This document shows, piece after piece, positions 54,137 to 64,000 of a DNA stretch of 64,000 bases. The translations under genes were made by a program, and so were the position numbers. The DNA comes from Nematostella vectensis (taxonomy: Eukaryota; Cnidaria; Anthozoa; Actiniaria; Edwardsiidae). Under the pieces are notes generated by a model. It saw only the letters and a list, made by a program, of their open reading frames with translations. It was not told where the DNA came from and searched no databases. The stretch spans positions 14,340,139 to 14,404,138 of the forward strand of contig NC_064039.1 of the NCBI RefSeq assembly GCF_932526225.1, in the 5' to 3' direction. How positions within the stretch are numbered: position 1 is the first letter of the stretch; each line of letters starts with the position of its first letter.

Positions 54137-56314
54137 ATGCCGTATCTAAAGGTCCACGTGCAAGGTCAGCGGTATGCCATCTCAGGACTAAACGATCGGA
54201 CCACCAGCAAGCACATCCTGTGTTCACTCGCGCGCATGCACTCAATGCTAAGCCTTGTGGGTACAGACTCGGAAATACAGGAATCTGGAGCAGGACACGG
54301 GACTCGCAAGGGGGTAGATTACGACGATGAGACCACTAAAAGACTAGAAAAGACAGGCTCGCTACCAGCTGGCCTATCAAAGCACAAAGGTTTGAGGAAG
54401 GATGAAGTGAGTTCACGGGAGAGAGTGCATCGAACGCAGAGTTTGTCTCCGCGAGATCGTCGGTCGTGGCCATTAGCTTTCAATGAACCAATGGGGAGTA
54501 AAAAGGACTGCGGACTGGGCGGATCATCGAGGGCACAATCTGGAGCAAGGAGCTCGGATTCATCGGAAGAAGTTGCAAAATGGAAAACAAAGTTACGGAG
54601 ATCGTTATCCAAAACGGACGCTTTGGACGGAAAGTACTCGAGCAGCCAAATAGACAAATTGGAAACAAAGCAAGCGATAAAAAGTAAGAAAAAAAAGCGC
54701 AGGAAATCTGAGGAAAAGGAATTGCTCGGTGAGAAAGTAGATCAATTTAATTCAAAAAAGAATTTGGACAGGACTAAAGAACGCCATTCTAAAAAAGTGG
54801 AAAAGAATAGACAAGACAACTCGAAAACACGATCACAACAAAAATGTAAAAGTTATGATTTTTCGCCCTCCACAAAGCCAGACTCGACAATTATAAGAAA
54901 GGACTCGAAATACCCGCGAACAAAAAAGCGATCTAAATCACACAACGGTGGATTACTATATAGGGACATTCGTGGATTGCCATACAAGGACTTAGAGTAC
55001 GTTCGAAATGTATACTGTGACGTCACTGAGACGAGCGAATCGGAATACAGCAGGAAACGGATTTTCGTCACGGACAAAGCGGGACTTAGGCAGGGAGGGG
55101 TGGGGGCGCTGCAAAAGCGCACCATAGAAAGACTTGTCACTAAGGCGGTGGAAAGGCGACTTCCGAACCTGGGTAAAGAGTGGTCTGGGTTTGAAGATAT
55201 TGCCTTCCAGCAAAGAGCCGCAGGCGAGGAAGAAATGAAGCGTAGCCTGTTACGACTGATTATGAGTCAAGGCAAGTGCCTGCACGCGTTGAACACGTGC
55301 ATCAAGACTAAGGACACGTCAATCACGCGCTACTCAAAATGGTATAAAGACGTTGGAAGCACGCTAAGGGTGGATGTTGGAGGAGCCATAATCACCCCGG
55401 GATCTGGAAGTAAAGTGCAACCGGAAAACAAAGAATTAGCGAATATTTGTGAGATAAAAGACTCAAGCGATAAAGCAAATGAGACCGATCAGGACACAGG
55501 GATTAGCGAGTTGCATTCGGACAGTTCAGTAGATACTACTCGGATGACTTCCGGTTGTGGCGTGAACGTAAGTTTCACCACTTTTCCCACTCATTCTGTG
55601 TCCCACATGACTAAGAGTGTATATGAAGATCTAGGTGGATCTTCAGAAGACATAGGCAATTGTATAGTTGCAAATGAGATACCAGATGACGCCACAGAGC
55701 TGTGCTCTGAATCTAACCACGAGCTCAGCGACAGAACCGATGCCACGTGTTCCAAGGGTTCAGTAGGGTCAGCGGAAACTGTAACTGTGGGCATGCTCAG
55801 TGACATTTCAGACACAACCACGTGTTCCACTTTCGAAGTGTCTGATCACGTGACACCTGATGAGAAATATCAACACGAGCTGAACAAAAACCGCGCGCTG
55901 AGGGATAGAATCGATTCGCTTACCCGCGATATAGAGTTAACCGAATCAAGAATAAAAGAGCAACATACTTTGATATCAACTCTTACCACACTTAAAGAAC
56001 TCAATCAAGAGCTCATAGCATCGCAGGAGAACCCTAGCGAAGGCAACGCGAACGACGAACGAAAACTCCAGAAGTCGATTGATATGAGCACTAAGCTGTA
56101 CGAGTATCAGAAAAAAGAGATTCGCGCCAATACTGAACAGATACTGCGACTGGAATCTCGAATACGCCGGAAGCGATGGCATGTGAAATCAGCCGTGAGA
56201 GAACTGGAACGATTTATTACCAGGCCTTTTCAGGCAAAGCCTATGGGTAGCCCTGGGCTATACCCAGGCTTCCATGCGGGGAATAATCTTCTTGTTTCAG
56301 GAACATTTGTGTAA
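54137..56314 (+). CDS. RASSF9/RASSF10-like coiled-coil protein (N-terminal RASSF type), 725 aa
   Basis: A CTTTCTCCTAG acceptor ends one base before the ATG at 54137; the open frame runs to TAA at 56312-56314. The N terminus MPYLKVHVQGQRYAISGLND, followed by RTTSKHILCSLARM, resembles the first strands and helix of the Ras-association domain in RASSF7-10. Residues ~35-325 are a Ser/Lys-rich, probably disordered linker. Residues ~328-385 (ERLVTKAVERRLPNL ... MKRSLLRLIMSQGKCLHALN) resemble the region after the RA domain in RASSF9/10. DTGISELHSDSS matches the DTGIS motif near the RASSF9 C terminus but lies earlier. Residues ~575-700 form a long coiled coil. The rest of the RA domain is not recognisable. 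RASSF9/10 proteins are scaffolds in epithelial polarity and trafficking; that role here is inference. An upstream, perhaps noncoding, exon is expected. Gene confidence is high, family confidence moderate. Confidence 0.65.
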   Translation: MPYLKVHVQGQRYAISGLNDRTTSKHILCSLARMHSMLSLVGTDSEIQESGAGHGTRKGVDYDDETTKRLEKTGSLPAGLSKHKGLRKDEVSSRERVHRTQSLSPRDRRSWPLAFNEPMGSKKDCGLGGSSRAQSGARSSDSSEEVAKWKTKLRRSLSKTDALDGKYSSSQIDKLETKQAIKSKKKKRRKSEEKELLGEKVDQFNSKKNLDRTKERHSKKVEKNRQDNSKTRSQQKCKSYDFSPSTKPDSTIIRKDSKYPRTKKRSKSHNGGLLYRDIRGLPYKDLEYVRNVYCDVTETSESEYSRKRIFVTDKAGLRQGGVGALQKRTIERLVTKAVERRLPNLGKEWSGFEDIAFQQRAAGEEEMKRSLLRLIMSQGKCLHALNTCIKTKDTSITRYSKWYKDVGSTLRVDVGGAIITPGSGSKVQPENKELANICEIKDSSDKANETDQDTGISELHSDSSVDTTRMTSGCGVNVSFTTFPTHSVSHMTKSVYEDLGGSSEDIGNCIVANEIPDDATELCSESNHELSDRTDATCSKGSVGSAETVTVGMLSDISDTTTCSTFEVSDHVTPDEKYQHELNKNRALRDRIDSLTRDIELTESRIKEQHTLISTLTTLKELNQELIASQENPSEGNANDERKLQKSIDMSTKLYEYQKKEIRANTEQILRLESRIRRKRWHVKSAVRELERFITRPFQAKPMGSPGLYPGFHAGNNLLVSGTFV

Positions 56315-56338
56315 TGTTGTAACCCCGAAAGTTGTTTC

Positions 56339-56344
56339 ATTAAA
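56339..56344 (+). promoter_or_regulatory. Candidate ATTAAA polyadenylation signal for the RASSF-like gene
   Basis: ATTAAA lies 25 nt after the stop. A canonical AATAAA lies further on at 56717-56722. Either could be used. Confidence 0.4.
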
Positions 56345-56989
56345 AGGACCCGAGGATTTTTATTCGTTATTAGTAGAGATAGTCAATTTAAAAAAAAAAA
56401 AACCTTCTTAAAAGAAGGAAAAAAAGAAACTGCTCTTAGATAGAAACATAGAACGAAGACGTGTTTATGAATTGTTTACCACATTTGAGCATTTCGGTGC
56501 TATGGATAATTTCCAAACTTCCTTATGCAATGTCTTTCACCTCAACGTCCAGTCCAATGGCTGAAACAGGTACATCACCTTCTAGGAATAAGCAAAGACG
56601 GCATTTTTGTGGTATGATTTTCATTAAGTGTAACGGCCGAGTTTTGAAGAACACCGCTTCGAATTAGAATGCCTCTAGAAAGGGAGAATTACAAAGACGA
56701 GACCTCGCGAGACCGAAATAAATGTCATAGACCATAGACATACTTGACACGTGCAGAGACAAATACAGGTATGATGTCTTAATATGGCACAAAACCACAG
56801 CAGTCCCAATTGTAGGAAAAAAACAAGTTCCAGCATTATACACAGAAGGCAAACCTTGACTTTACATAGTGCTACACCACACTAAAAACCATAATACATG
56901 CCTTGAAACTTGAAACAGGCTAAGTAAGCCTCTCCCTAACAATACAAAATCTCACTGAGGAAAAAAAAAGATATGTCACACATATTTTC

Positions 56990-57920
56990 TCAATACTTCC
57001 CAAGCTAGCCCTCACTCCCATCCACTGAAATAGCATATTCCTCAATACTCCCCAAGCTAGCCCTCACTCCCATTCACTGATATATGATATTCCTCAATAC
57101 TTCCCAAGCTAGCCCTCACTGCCATCCACTGAAATAGCATATTCCTCAATACTTCCCAAGCTAGCCCTCACTGCCATCCACTGAAATAGCATATTCCTCA
57201 ATACTTCCCAAGCTAGCCCTCACTCCCATTCACTGAAATAGCATATTCCTCAATACTTCCCAAGCTAGCCCTCACTCCCATCCACTGAAATAGCATATTC
57301 CTAAATACTTCCCAAGCTAGCCCTCACTGCCCTACACTGAAATAGCATATTCCTCAATACTTCCCAAGCTAGCCCTCACTCCCATCAACTGAAATAGCAT
57401 ATTCCTCAATACTTCCCAAGCTAGCCCTCACTGACATCCACTGAAATAGCATATTTCTCAATAATTCCCAAGCTAGCCCTCACTCATATCCACTGAAATA
57501 GCATATTCCTCAATACTTCCCAAGCTAGCCCTCACTCCCATTCACTGAAATAGCATATTCCTCAATACTTCCCAAGCTAGCCCTCACTCCCATTCACTGA
57601 AATAGCATATTCCTCAATACTTCCCAAGCTAGCCCTCACTGCCATACACTGAAATGGCATATTCCTCAATACTTCCCAAGCTAGCCCTCACTGCCATCCA
57701 CTGAAATAGCATATTCCTCAATACTTCCCAAGCTAGCCCTCACTCCCATTCACTGAAATAGCATATTCCTCAATACTTCCCAAGCTAGCCCTCACTCCCA
57801 TTCACTGAAATAGCATATTCCTCAATACTTCCCTTGCGAACTGAGCCCTCACTCCCATTCACTGGAATAGCATATTCCTCAATACTTCCCAAGCTAGCCC
57901 TCACTCCCATTCACTGAAAT
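56990..57920. repeat. 52-bp satellite downstream of the RASSF-like gene
   Basis: About 17-18 units resemble CACTGAAATAGCATATTCCT, CAATACTTCCCAAGCTAGCC and CTCACTCCCATC joined in order. Units differ by single bases (CCCATC, GCCATC, CCCATT), and one unit near 57835 carries TTGCGAACTGAG instead of AAGCTAG. Confidence 0.95.
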
Positions 57921-58027
57921 AGATGAAGGGACAAATTCTGTAGTTTTTGCTATTGCAATTTGTACAGTTGTAAGAAACATTTCAGTATCGCGGTCACCAG
58001 ATCTATTGTAGGGGAACTTGTCATCGG

Positions 58028-58268
58028 CACAGGTAGCCCAGGCTAGCGGCGAGTTTAAAGGTCTATTACAGAGTTTGTATGAGCGAACTGAGCTTGTTGA
58101 TGTTCTATGATGAACTGTGCACGTGCTCATAACAAGTAACGCAATACTCCCGCCAAAACACATAACAAGTAACGCAATACTCCCGCCAAAACTTCGAACG
58201 TGAAAATTGAGCTCTGATACTGCTCACTAAGCACTCTCCACACTCGCCGTGAGCCTGGGCTACCTGTG
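58028..58268. repeat. Inverted repeat pair and a 33-bp direct duplication
   Basis: CACAGGTAGCCCAGGCTAGC at 58028 is matched by its near reverse complement ending at 58268 (two mismatches over 26 bp). Between them a 33-bp segment starting CATAACAAGTAACGCAATAC is tandemly duplicated at 58128 and 58161. A decayed foldback element is likely. Confidence 0.7.
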
Positions 58269-58289
58269 GTTATTGGGGCGATCCCCTGT

Positions 58290-61200
58290 AGGTATCTAAC
58301 CGCCTCCGGGCGAATCGTATAAATAAATAACAACAAAAATAAAATATCATAATGTACAATGTCTTTTTCGGGTGGCTAAGCTAGAAAATAGGCCCTACGG
58401 TCGTTTCATGTCGCACGCTTTAATGCGTTTTGACATAATCAGTAGTTAATTTAGATCTCATTAAAATACGTTACACCCGAACACTTAATCAAGGCTTACA
58501 ATGACTTCGTAATTGGACATTATCATCTAATTATATAGAATTAAATCGTTCAATGTAATAGATTTTAGCGTTTTGTGATGTATGGTGGAAAGTTAATAAG
58601 TTCTCTTCTTGAAATGTCACTTGATTGCAATGATGTCACGGAAAAAAACCCACTTGATTTCGTTCCCTAACTTTCGTTTCCGCAGTTTACTCTCAGAACG
58701 CACAGAGTATAAAAAGATCCAGACATGTGTCATAGGTATTTGCCATTATGCCATTTGAATCCTTTAATACCTCACGACACCTACACAAAGGAGGCTGATT
58801 TTAAAGTAAACACATTTACGATAGCTCGTTATTGCTATTTATTTAGCATCGGAAAGTTAGGCTGTGCTTAAAACGCCTCCAACGCCTAGCATCTAAAAAA
58901 AGGAGAAAAAAACGAGAGATTTTGTTTTCAATCTTTTGACATGTCGAGGATTTAATACAATTCACATACATTGATTTACATATCAGATTTCTAGATTTCT
59001 AGATCCCGTCTTCATTTTCAGTGGTCTCCTAGTAGCGGAACAGCCTTGCAAACACGACGATTAATGAGTAATTTACGCTTCCGACAAGTTTATTTCAATG
59101 TCTCCTTTTAAAACTCCCTTTAACACTTTTTGAACGTGTTTGCAAATATTTAGATAAAAGATCACGATTGTGCTGCAAAACCAGATTTAGTTTTGTTTTA
59201 TTCCTTTTGTTGTTAAGACCCAAAGGATTCAACCATGATAATACAAAGGGCGCACCTTATCCTAAGAACGACTTGTGCTCTCCGCATTATGTCGGTACTC
59301 GATGTATTTTTTCTAGGGGTAGAACGACTTAAACGATTTGCCATTAGGTTTAACTTGTCTATTCGTAAATTAAACAATTTTAATCAATCTAAACTCCTTT
59401 TTACATTATTATTGCCTAATTGCAATCTGAAGCGGCCGAAAACGCCGCGAATCATACAGCTAAATTTAGCTATTTTTGTGTAGAAATACATAATTCAGGG
59501 CTACAACACTGGACTGGTATTTCCACTCTAGGCAAAACTGCATTTAGCGGCTCGCCTTCTTGAATCTTCTATCTGATAAATGTTTGCCAACGCTCTCATA
59601 TACGGGAAAAACCTTAGAGTCATACATTTAAAGCATATTCTCATTTTAATCTCTTTTTTATTCAATGTCATTCATCCTCTTCTACCAACAAAACAGACCC
59701 TTTTCCCGTTTCTATTCACTTTGCAGTCTATTGGGAATGTCTTTGTTTGTTCTTTAGGGCTATTCTTTTGTTATTTTTATATTGCTTACTTTTCTTTTCT
59801 TCTTTCGTTCCTTACTGTAATAGTTATGGCAACGCTTCAGTCTGAGCAGTGGACACAAAAATAATGAGAAAAAAAAAACACGACAATTGCATTACGCTGT
59901 CCTCCTCTCATGTCAGTGAAAAGCAAGGATTCTTTTTATCATCAACTTTATTCACCATAATTGTGTCGACAATCCCCTCGTGGGGAAGGCACGACCTCAA
60001 CAAATGTCAGTTATATGAGGGCGGACTAGTGGTGTTCGTTGTGGTGGTGATGGTTGTAGTGAGGGTGGGTGGTGTAAGGGTGTCGTCAAAAGTTATGCTA
60101 TTCGCATCTTCGAGTGTAAAAGATCTTAGACCCTGACCTTATGTCGCGTGATTGAAACAGTTGTTCAACTGAGCTACTCTAAACGAGTGGAAAAATAGAA
60201 TGTCGAGTTAAGGGCTGGACGTATCGTTAGAAGGATGCTTGAGAGCTAAAGAGATCATGTTCTGATGAAGACTTTTTTGATTAATGCAGTTCACAAATGA
60301 ACCTGAAGCAAGCTGTGTCAACAAAACTGTATCTTGACAATTTGTTTTTTTGGGAACAGACTTTCTGCCTCTATTCCGAAGTGCCTATAGTTGTCCTTAA
60401 AAAGGAGGCCGCTCTTTCTGTTTATATAATATTTTCTCTTCAATTATCGTTCTAGCAATTTCTGCCTAAGTCATCATTATTGTTTTATTGTTGTCGTCGT
60501 AATAAAATCTTATGTATATTCGTTTTTATAGGGGTAAGGGACATAAAATAAGCAGATAAAAAAAAACAAGCGGTTATCAGAACGACTAGCTTTTTGTATA
60601 AAATGAAATGCCTTTGACTTGCGTTTGCCTGAAATAGAAACCTTTATTAAAGGTGAAACAAGACTCATTTTCCGATCCTTCGACACACATTTCTATTTAC
60701 TTTATGGCACGCTATATGCAGTTAAAGCAATTTTCTCTCACCAATAACTCTTCCTTGGTAATTGAAAATTTGATGAGGCCCTGAGTATACATTTTCCGTG
60801 CATTTGCCGTGATTACAGTAATAAGCAATAGTAAAGAGCTTATTTTCTCCAAAATGAAATTTTCTTTTGTTTCTATTTTTCATTTACTGTTTCTTTACTT
60901 CCAGCAAGCAGAATTACGCAAAAGCATTTTGACGAAATATAAATAGATAGTTTATCTCTAAACATTTTATGCTTCCCACATACAATTACTTTCTCTCAAA
61001 AAAGCCAATCAAAGAAATGTTTTTACTATAACAAAACTTGTAATAAATGCACAATTTCCATCCTGGTAGTTCAAGGAAAGACCTGCTGAAGTTTTAGATG
61101 GCTTTTTAAGATATAAAGGATGTGGTACAATCATAATAGGTTCTGAAATACGAAAAGGACGCAGTTGGAATGGCAGTGGAGCCCGCGGCAAACCTCCAAG

Positions 61201-61935
61201 ACACTTTTTTTAGGTTGGCTTAAGGTACCAAGACATCTAGTGGATTGGACTTTTCCCTTTTGCATGAAATAATAAAAATTAAATGATACATATCAGAGGT
61301 TAATATAGATTTTTCAAATTAGTAAGAGTTTACCCAAAAGTGATTGATGGTTAGCTAGAATTTTACAGCAATTTACTATAAATACAGCTGAAACATCAAG
61401 CAAAGGGTTGTTTTATGTGCATCTACAACCGCATTTCAATATCGTGAAAGAGTCACCTAGAGATGAGATAAAAGGGGATACAAGAAGAGACCCTTGTGTC
61501 TGTATTGTTGTTATAATCACCGATAAGTTCGACAACAAGCTGACTTGGGGTTTTTTGGTTGTGGAAAAATAGCACATGGCTCGTTCGTCATTTTTATCCC
61601 AGACATGCTTCGCTAATAATATTCAACAGATTAAGAGTCCCTACATCATTAAAGAAATATCCTCTGTTCACATGAGCGGATATCAATTGCGATAAGCCAT
61701 TTCCCTATGATTTTTTACCGTTCTCAACAGATTAGCGGCGAGTGTACATCACTAAAACTGCAGAACACAGAAACTGCCCGGCATTTACACAGAAATATTT
61801 ACAATATACCATCAATTCTAGAAGTCAAGGCGCTGAAGAGAAATTTCATGGATGAACAAATACCATTATGTTTATATACACAGTTGACTTTTTCATGACT
61901 ACTAGGAAACCTAATCCGGGGAAAGATGTTATTTA
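58290..61935. other. AT-rich intergenic region
   Basis: Short frames at 59235-59483, 59580-59864 and 59849-60136 have no recognisable domains, no family resemblance and no clear splice context. I see no gene. Confidence 0.45.
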
Positions 61936-62083
61936 CAGGGCCCGCGGAGCGGGCGTGATCTTGGTATTGCCAACTCTTTGGCCATAACTGACCGCGGAGC
62001 CGCGGCGGCCATGTATGTCTTTCCTCTCGCCGATTTCTGGTATTGCTCGGGCAATACCGGCAATACCGGTTCCGCGGTCCCTG
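61936..62083. mobile_element. 148-bp GC-rich MITE with a 5-bp target duplication
   Basis: The ends CAGGGCCCGCGGA and the inverse of CAGGGACCGCGGA enclose a GC-rich interior with CAATACCGG repeats. ATTTA flanks both sides (61931-61935 and 62084-62088). It stands out from its AT-rich surroundings. Confidence 0.7.
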
Positions 62084-62088
62084 ATTTA

Positions 62089-62652
62089 AAAGAGGCTAAA
62101 GTCAGGAAAATTTTGTTAACGCTCGACTTAGAATATAAATCTTGAACGTACACAAAAGTATTTTTAGTAAAATATTTTCTCAGTCACCGGCTCATACGAT
62201 AGGAAAGATATCCTGCAAATAATAACACAGTACAAGGCTGTATACTTTACTTTAATTATTATTTGTTTTTTTTGTTTCTATATCTCGCTTTTTCGTGCAT
62301 ATTCACGATGCCTTAGATAATGTACGAGAAAGGCTATACTCTATATAGTGAACAGTAACTCTTTATTCGACACCTCTAGAAAGTCATATAAATATACAGT
62401 TTGTAATATGAGTTGATAATCAAGGGCCGATGGCCTGCAATTTTTAAATTATGAAATATAATTGTTTCCCATATAAATTATAATTGTGTCTCATATGAAT
62501 TATAATTGTGTCTCATACATGTCAGAGATATTTCAATTTTTTGATGTATTTAATCCTTTCTCACACGTCTTTCCTTTGATATGTTTTGAGAGGTTGGAGC
62601 TTCGGAAAAGCCGCCTTAGAGTTAAGTTTCTGCCTCCCTAGTCGTTTGTGTT
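62089..62652. other. 3' flank of the GPCR gene
   Basis: AT-rich. A minus-strand AATAAA at 62362-62367, about 290 nt after the GPCR stop codon, could serve as its polyadenylation signal. ATAATTGTTTCCCATATAA-like words repeat three times near 62460-62515. Confidence 0.45.
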
Positions 62653-63891
62653 TCATTTGTGAAAGTGAGTTGTGGCCTCATTGCGTCCGGTAGACCCTTC
62701 ACCATCTATCTGGTTGATATTTTGGCACTTGATGCATCTTAACATTGCCTCCCTGACTTCTTTGCGCATTAACCCGTACAGCAGCGGATTAAAAAAAGCC
62801 GTGCTGGATGCTAGCGCCGCGCAAACAGTGTTCCCTATTTTCAGTTTCCGCGCGTGGACCAGCACTTCTTGTTTGGGAAGACTGAGTTTGATGAAGATCT
62901 CGCAAACAGTCATTACAAAAAACGGTAACCACGTAAGTACAAAGGTGCCGACCAGCAGACCAATTATGCGCGCGGTTTTTAGCTTTTTTGCGAAGCTTCT
63001 GGTGCTACGACCGTCGAGGTTCGGATCGTTAGCGGCGATCTGACGCGAGTGGGCACGCGCGATCACATAAATCTTCACGTTCACGAACAACACGCAGGTA
63101 AACGGCACGCTAAACACCAGCGCGAATCGCACGACTTGAAATATTTGCTCGGGGTGGTCTTCACGGATGGAAAACCGGACTGCTTCTTGAGCGATGGATA
63201 TGAGCCAAATACAGGCGATGATTATACCGACCCGGCGCGGAGACACTTTTGCTTCATACGTTAACGGCCTGGTGATTGTAAAGAAGCGATCAAGAGTCAC
63301 GGCGCACAAATTGAGCAGTGACGCGACGCCGAGGATCGGGAAAAGAGGATCCAGGAGGTGAGATAGTACCCTCGGCTGTAGAACATCGTGGATCTGCAAC
63401 GGAATAACCACCGCTGCCATCAGAAGGTCAGCTAACGCCAGACTTAAGACGAACGTGTTTGTAACAGTCCTGAGTCTGCGGGCTTGTAGAATAGTCGCGA
63501 TGACACAGATATTCATGGATAGCCCCAGTGCCATGATCGTAGCAAAGTAGGCAATGAGCAAGCCAGTTTGTTTTGAACTCGAGGACTCATCAGTAAACGG
63601 TGGCTCGGTAGGAAAAGGTCCTCTTGAGCAGTTCAACTCTAGAAGTATCAGTGACCAGTAGCCAACCTGATGCGAGATGTTCAGGGAGCTTACGTACGTC
63701 ATGTTGACGCCGAAATCTTCCAGGAAAGTTTGGTTGAAGCCGCATCCAGCGAGCTGGGCAAGCATATCAATTGAAATAAAGTCTGTATTACCGATATGGC
63801 TAACGCTGTTTCCGCCGCCGTCTGTTAGAAATACAGGTGGAACAGGAGGCGGTGGATGTGGCGGGGTAGCCATTTTACGAGTTTTAGACAC
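62653..63891 (-). CDS. Intronless class A (rhodopsin-like) GPCR, 412 aa, ligand unknown
   Basis: An N-terminal extracellular region of ~105 residues has N-x-S/T sites (NQT, NMT, NIS). TM1 ends NICVIATILQARRLRTVTN. TM2 is LSLALADLLMAAVVIPLQ with the conserved aspartate. TM3 ends NLCAVTLDRFFTITRPLTY, with DRF for DRY. TM6 is LLVGTFVLTWLPFFVMTV and TM7 SSTAFFNPLLYGLM, with NPxxY as NPLLY. The helix pattern resembles aminergic and melanocortin-like receptors. However, TM3 has Phe at the amine-binding aspartate position, and the TM3/loop-2 disulfide cysteines are not apparent. M1 or M7 (MATPPHPPP) could be the start; there is no cleaved signal peptide. Expected at the plasma membrane, coupling to G proteins. 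Confidence 0.9.
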   Translation of the reverse strand: MSKTRKMATPPHPPPPVPPVFLTDGGGNSVSHIGNTDFISIDMLAQLAGCGFNQTFLEDFGVNMTYVSSLNISHQVGYWSLILLELNCSRGPFPTEPPFTDESSSSKQTGLLIAYFATIMALGLSMNICVIATILQARRLRTVTNTFVLSLALADLLMAAVVIPLQIHDVLQPRVLSHLLDPLFPILGVASLLNLCAVTLDRFFTITRPLTYEAKVSPRRVGIIIACIWLISIAQEAVRFSIREDHPEQIFQVVRFALVFSVPFTCVLFVNVKIYVIARAHSRQIAANDPNLDGRSTRSFAKKLKTARIIGLLVGTFVLTWLPFFVMTVCEIFIKLSLPKQEVLVHARKLKIGNTVCAALASSTAFFNPLLYGLMRKEVREAMLRCIKCQNINQIDGEGSTGRNEATTHFHK

Positions 63892-64000
63892 GATATTGCA
63901 GAAACACAGCCAAGAATAAGCGTGTAAGCATTAAAAGCGGTACTTTGAGTAGATTATGTCAACTCGCGGTTGGTTATTGGCGCAGAGCGAATGAGTAAGC
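63892..64000. other. 5' flank of the GPCR gene
   Basis: Only 109 bases remain in the window. I see no distinct promoter motif. Confidence 0.4.

Noticed and set aside
59235-60136. Three short frames in AT-rich sequence
   Set aside because: Compositionally biased, no motifs, no splice signals in agreement.
1-64000. tRNA and rRNA genes
   Set aside because: None seen on reading; no cloverleaf with intact A/B boxes or rRNA core recognised, though a covariance search was not possible.

Overview
This is eukaryotic DNA, almost certainly from an animal. Genes are split by GT-AG introns, 3' ends carry AATAAA signals, and most of the sequence is intron, minisatellite and degenerate transposon. The gene content fits an early-branching metazoan. 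A cnidarian such as a sea anemone is my best guess: a leucine-rich-repeat glycoprotein-hormone-type GPCR with one LRR per exon, an intronless class A GPCR and Ty3/Gypsy relics. The taxon is inference from protein resemblance, not a database match.

Layout. (1) 62-16199 (+): 3' part of an LGR-type receptor gene, with 12 clear LRR exons, one doubtful 27-nt exon, a hinge exon and a terminal 7TM exon. One intron is filled by an 8.4-kb, 33-bp satellite. (2) 16276-17640: a foldback element in the presumed LGR 3' UTR, then a 21-bp satellite whose units carry AATAAA. (3) 18644-33834 (-): a complete 20-exon glycogen synthase gene (660 aa), convergent with LGR. (4) 34379-36975 (+): a complete 3-exon PEX3 gene (382 aa), head-to-head with glycogen synthase across about 0.54 kb. 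(5) 37521-38711: a TIR-bounded element rich in TGACGTCA. (6) 38828-41599 (+): a broken Ty3/Gypsy retrotransposon. (7) 41600-52843: about 11 kb with no gene I can support, but with a 2.1-kb-spaced inverted repeat. (8) 54137-56314 (+): a large coding exon of a RASSF9/10-like coiled-coil protein, followed by a 52-bp satellite. (9) 62653-63891 (-): an intronless class A GPCR.

The most unusual signal is structural. At several exon-intron junctions of the glycogen synthase and LGR genes, the junction itself (exon edge plus splice site) appears to be the founding unit of an intronic tandem array. The real splice site sits at one end of many near-copies of itself. The clearest case is glycogen synthase exon 16, which encodes the first half of the active-site E-x7-E motif. 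Its donor abuts a 91-bp satellite in which every unit holds two donor-like relics of that junction. Exons 5, 7, 18 and 20 of the same gene and the first LRR exon of LGR show the same arrangement.

Exon boundaries were worked out by hand from reading-frame continuity, GT/AG signals and remembered family alignments. All glycogen synthase and PEX3 junctions are phase-consistent and give uninterrupted frames.
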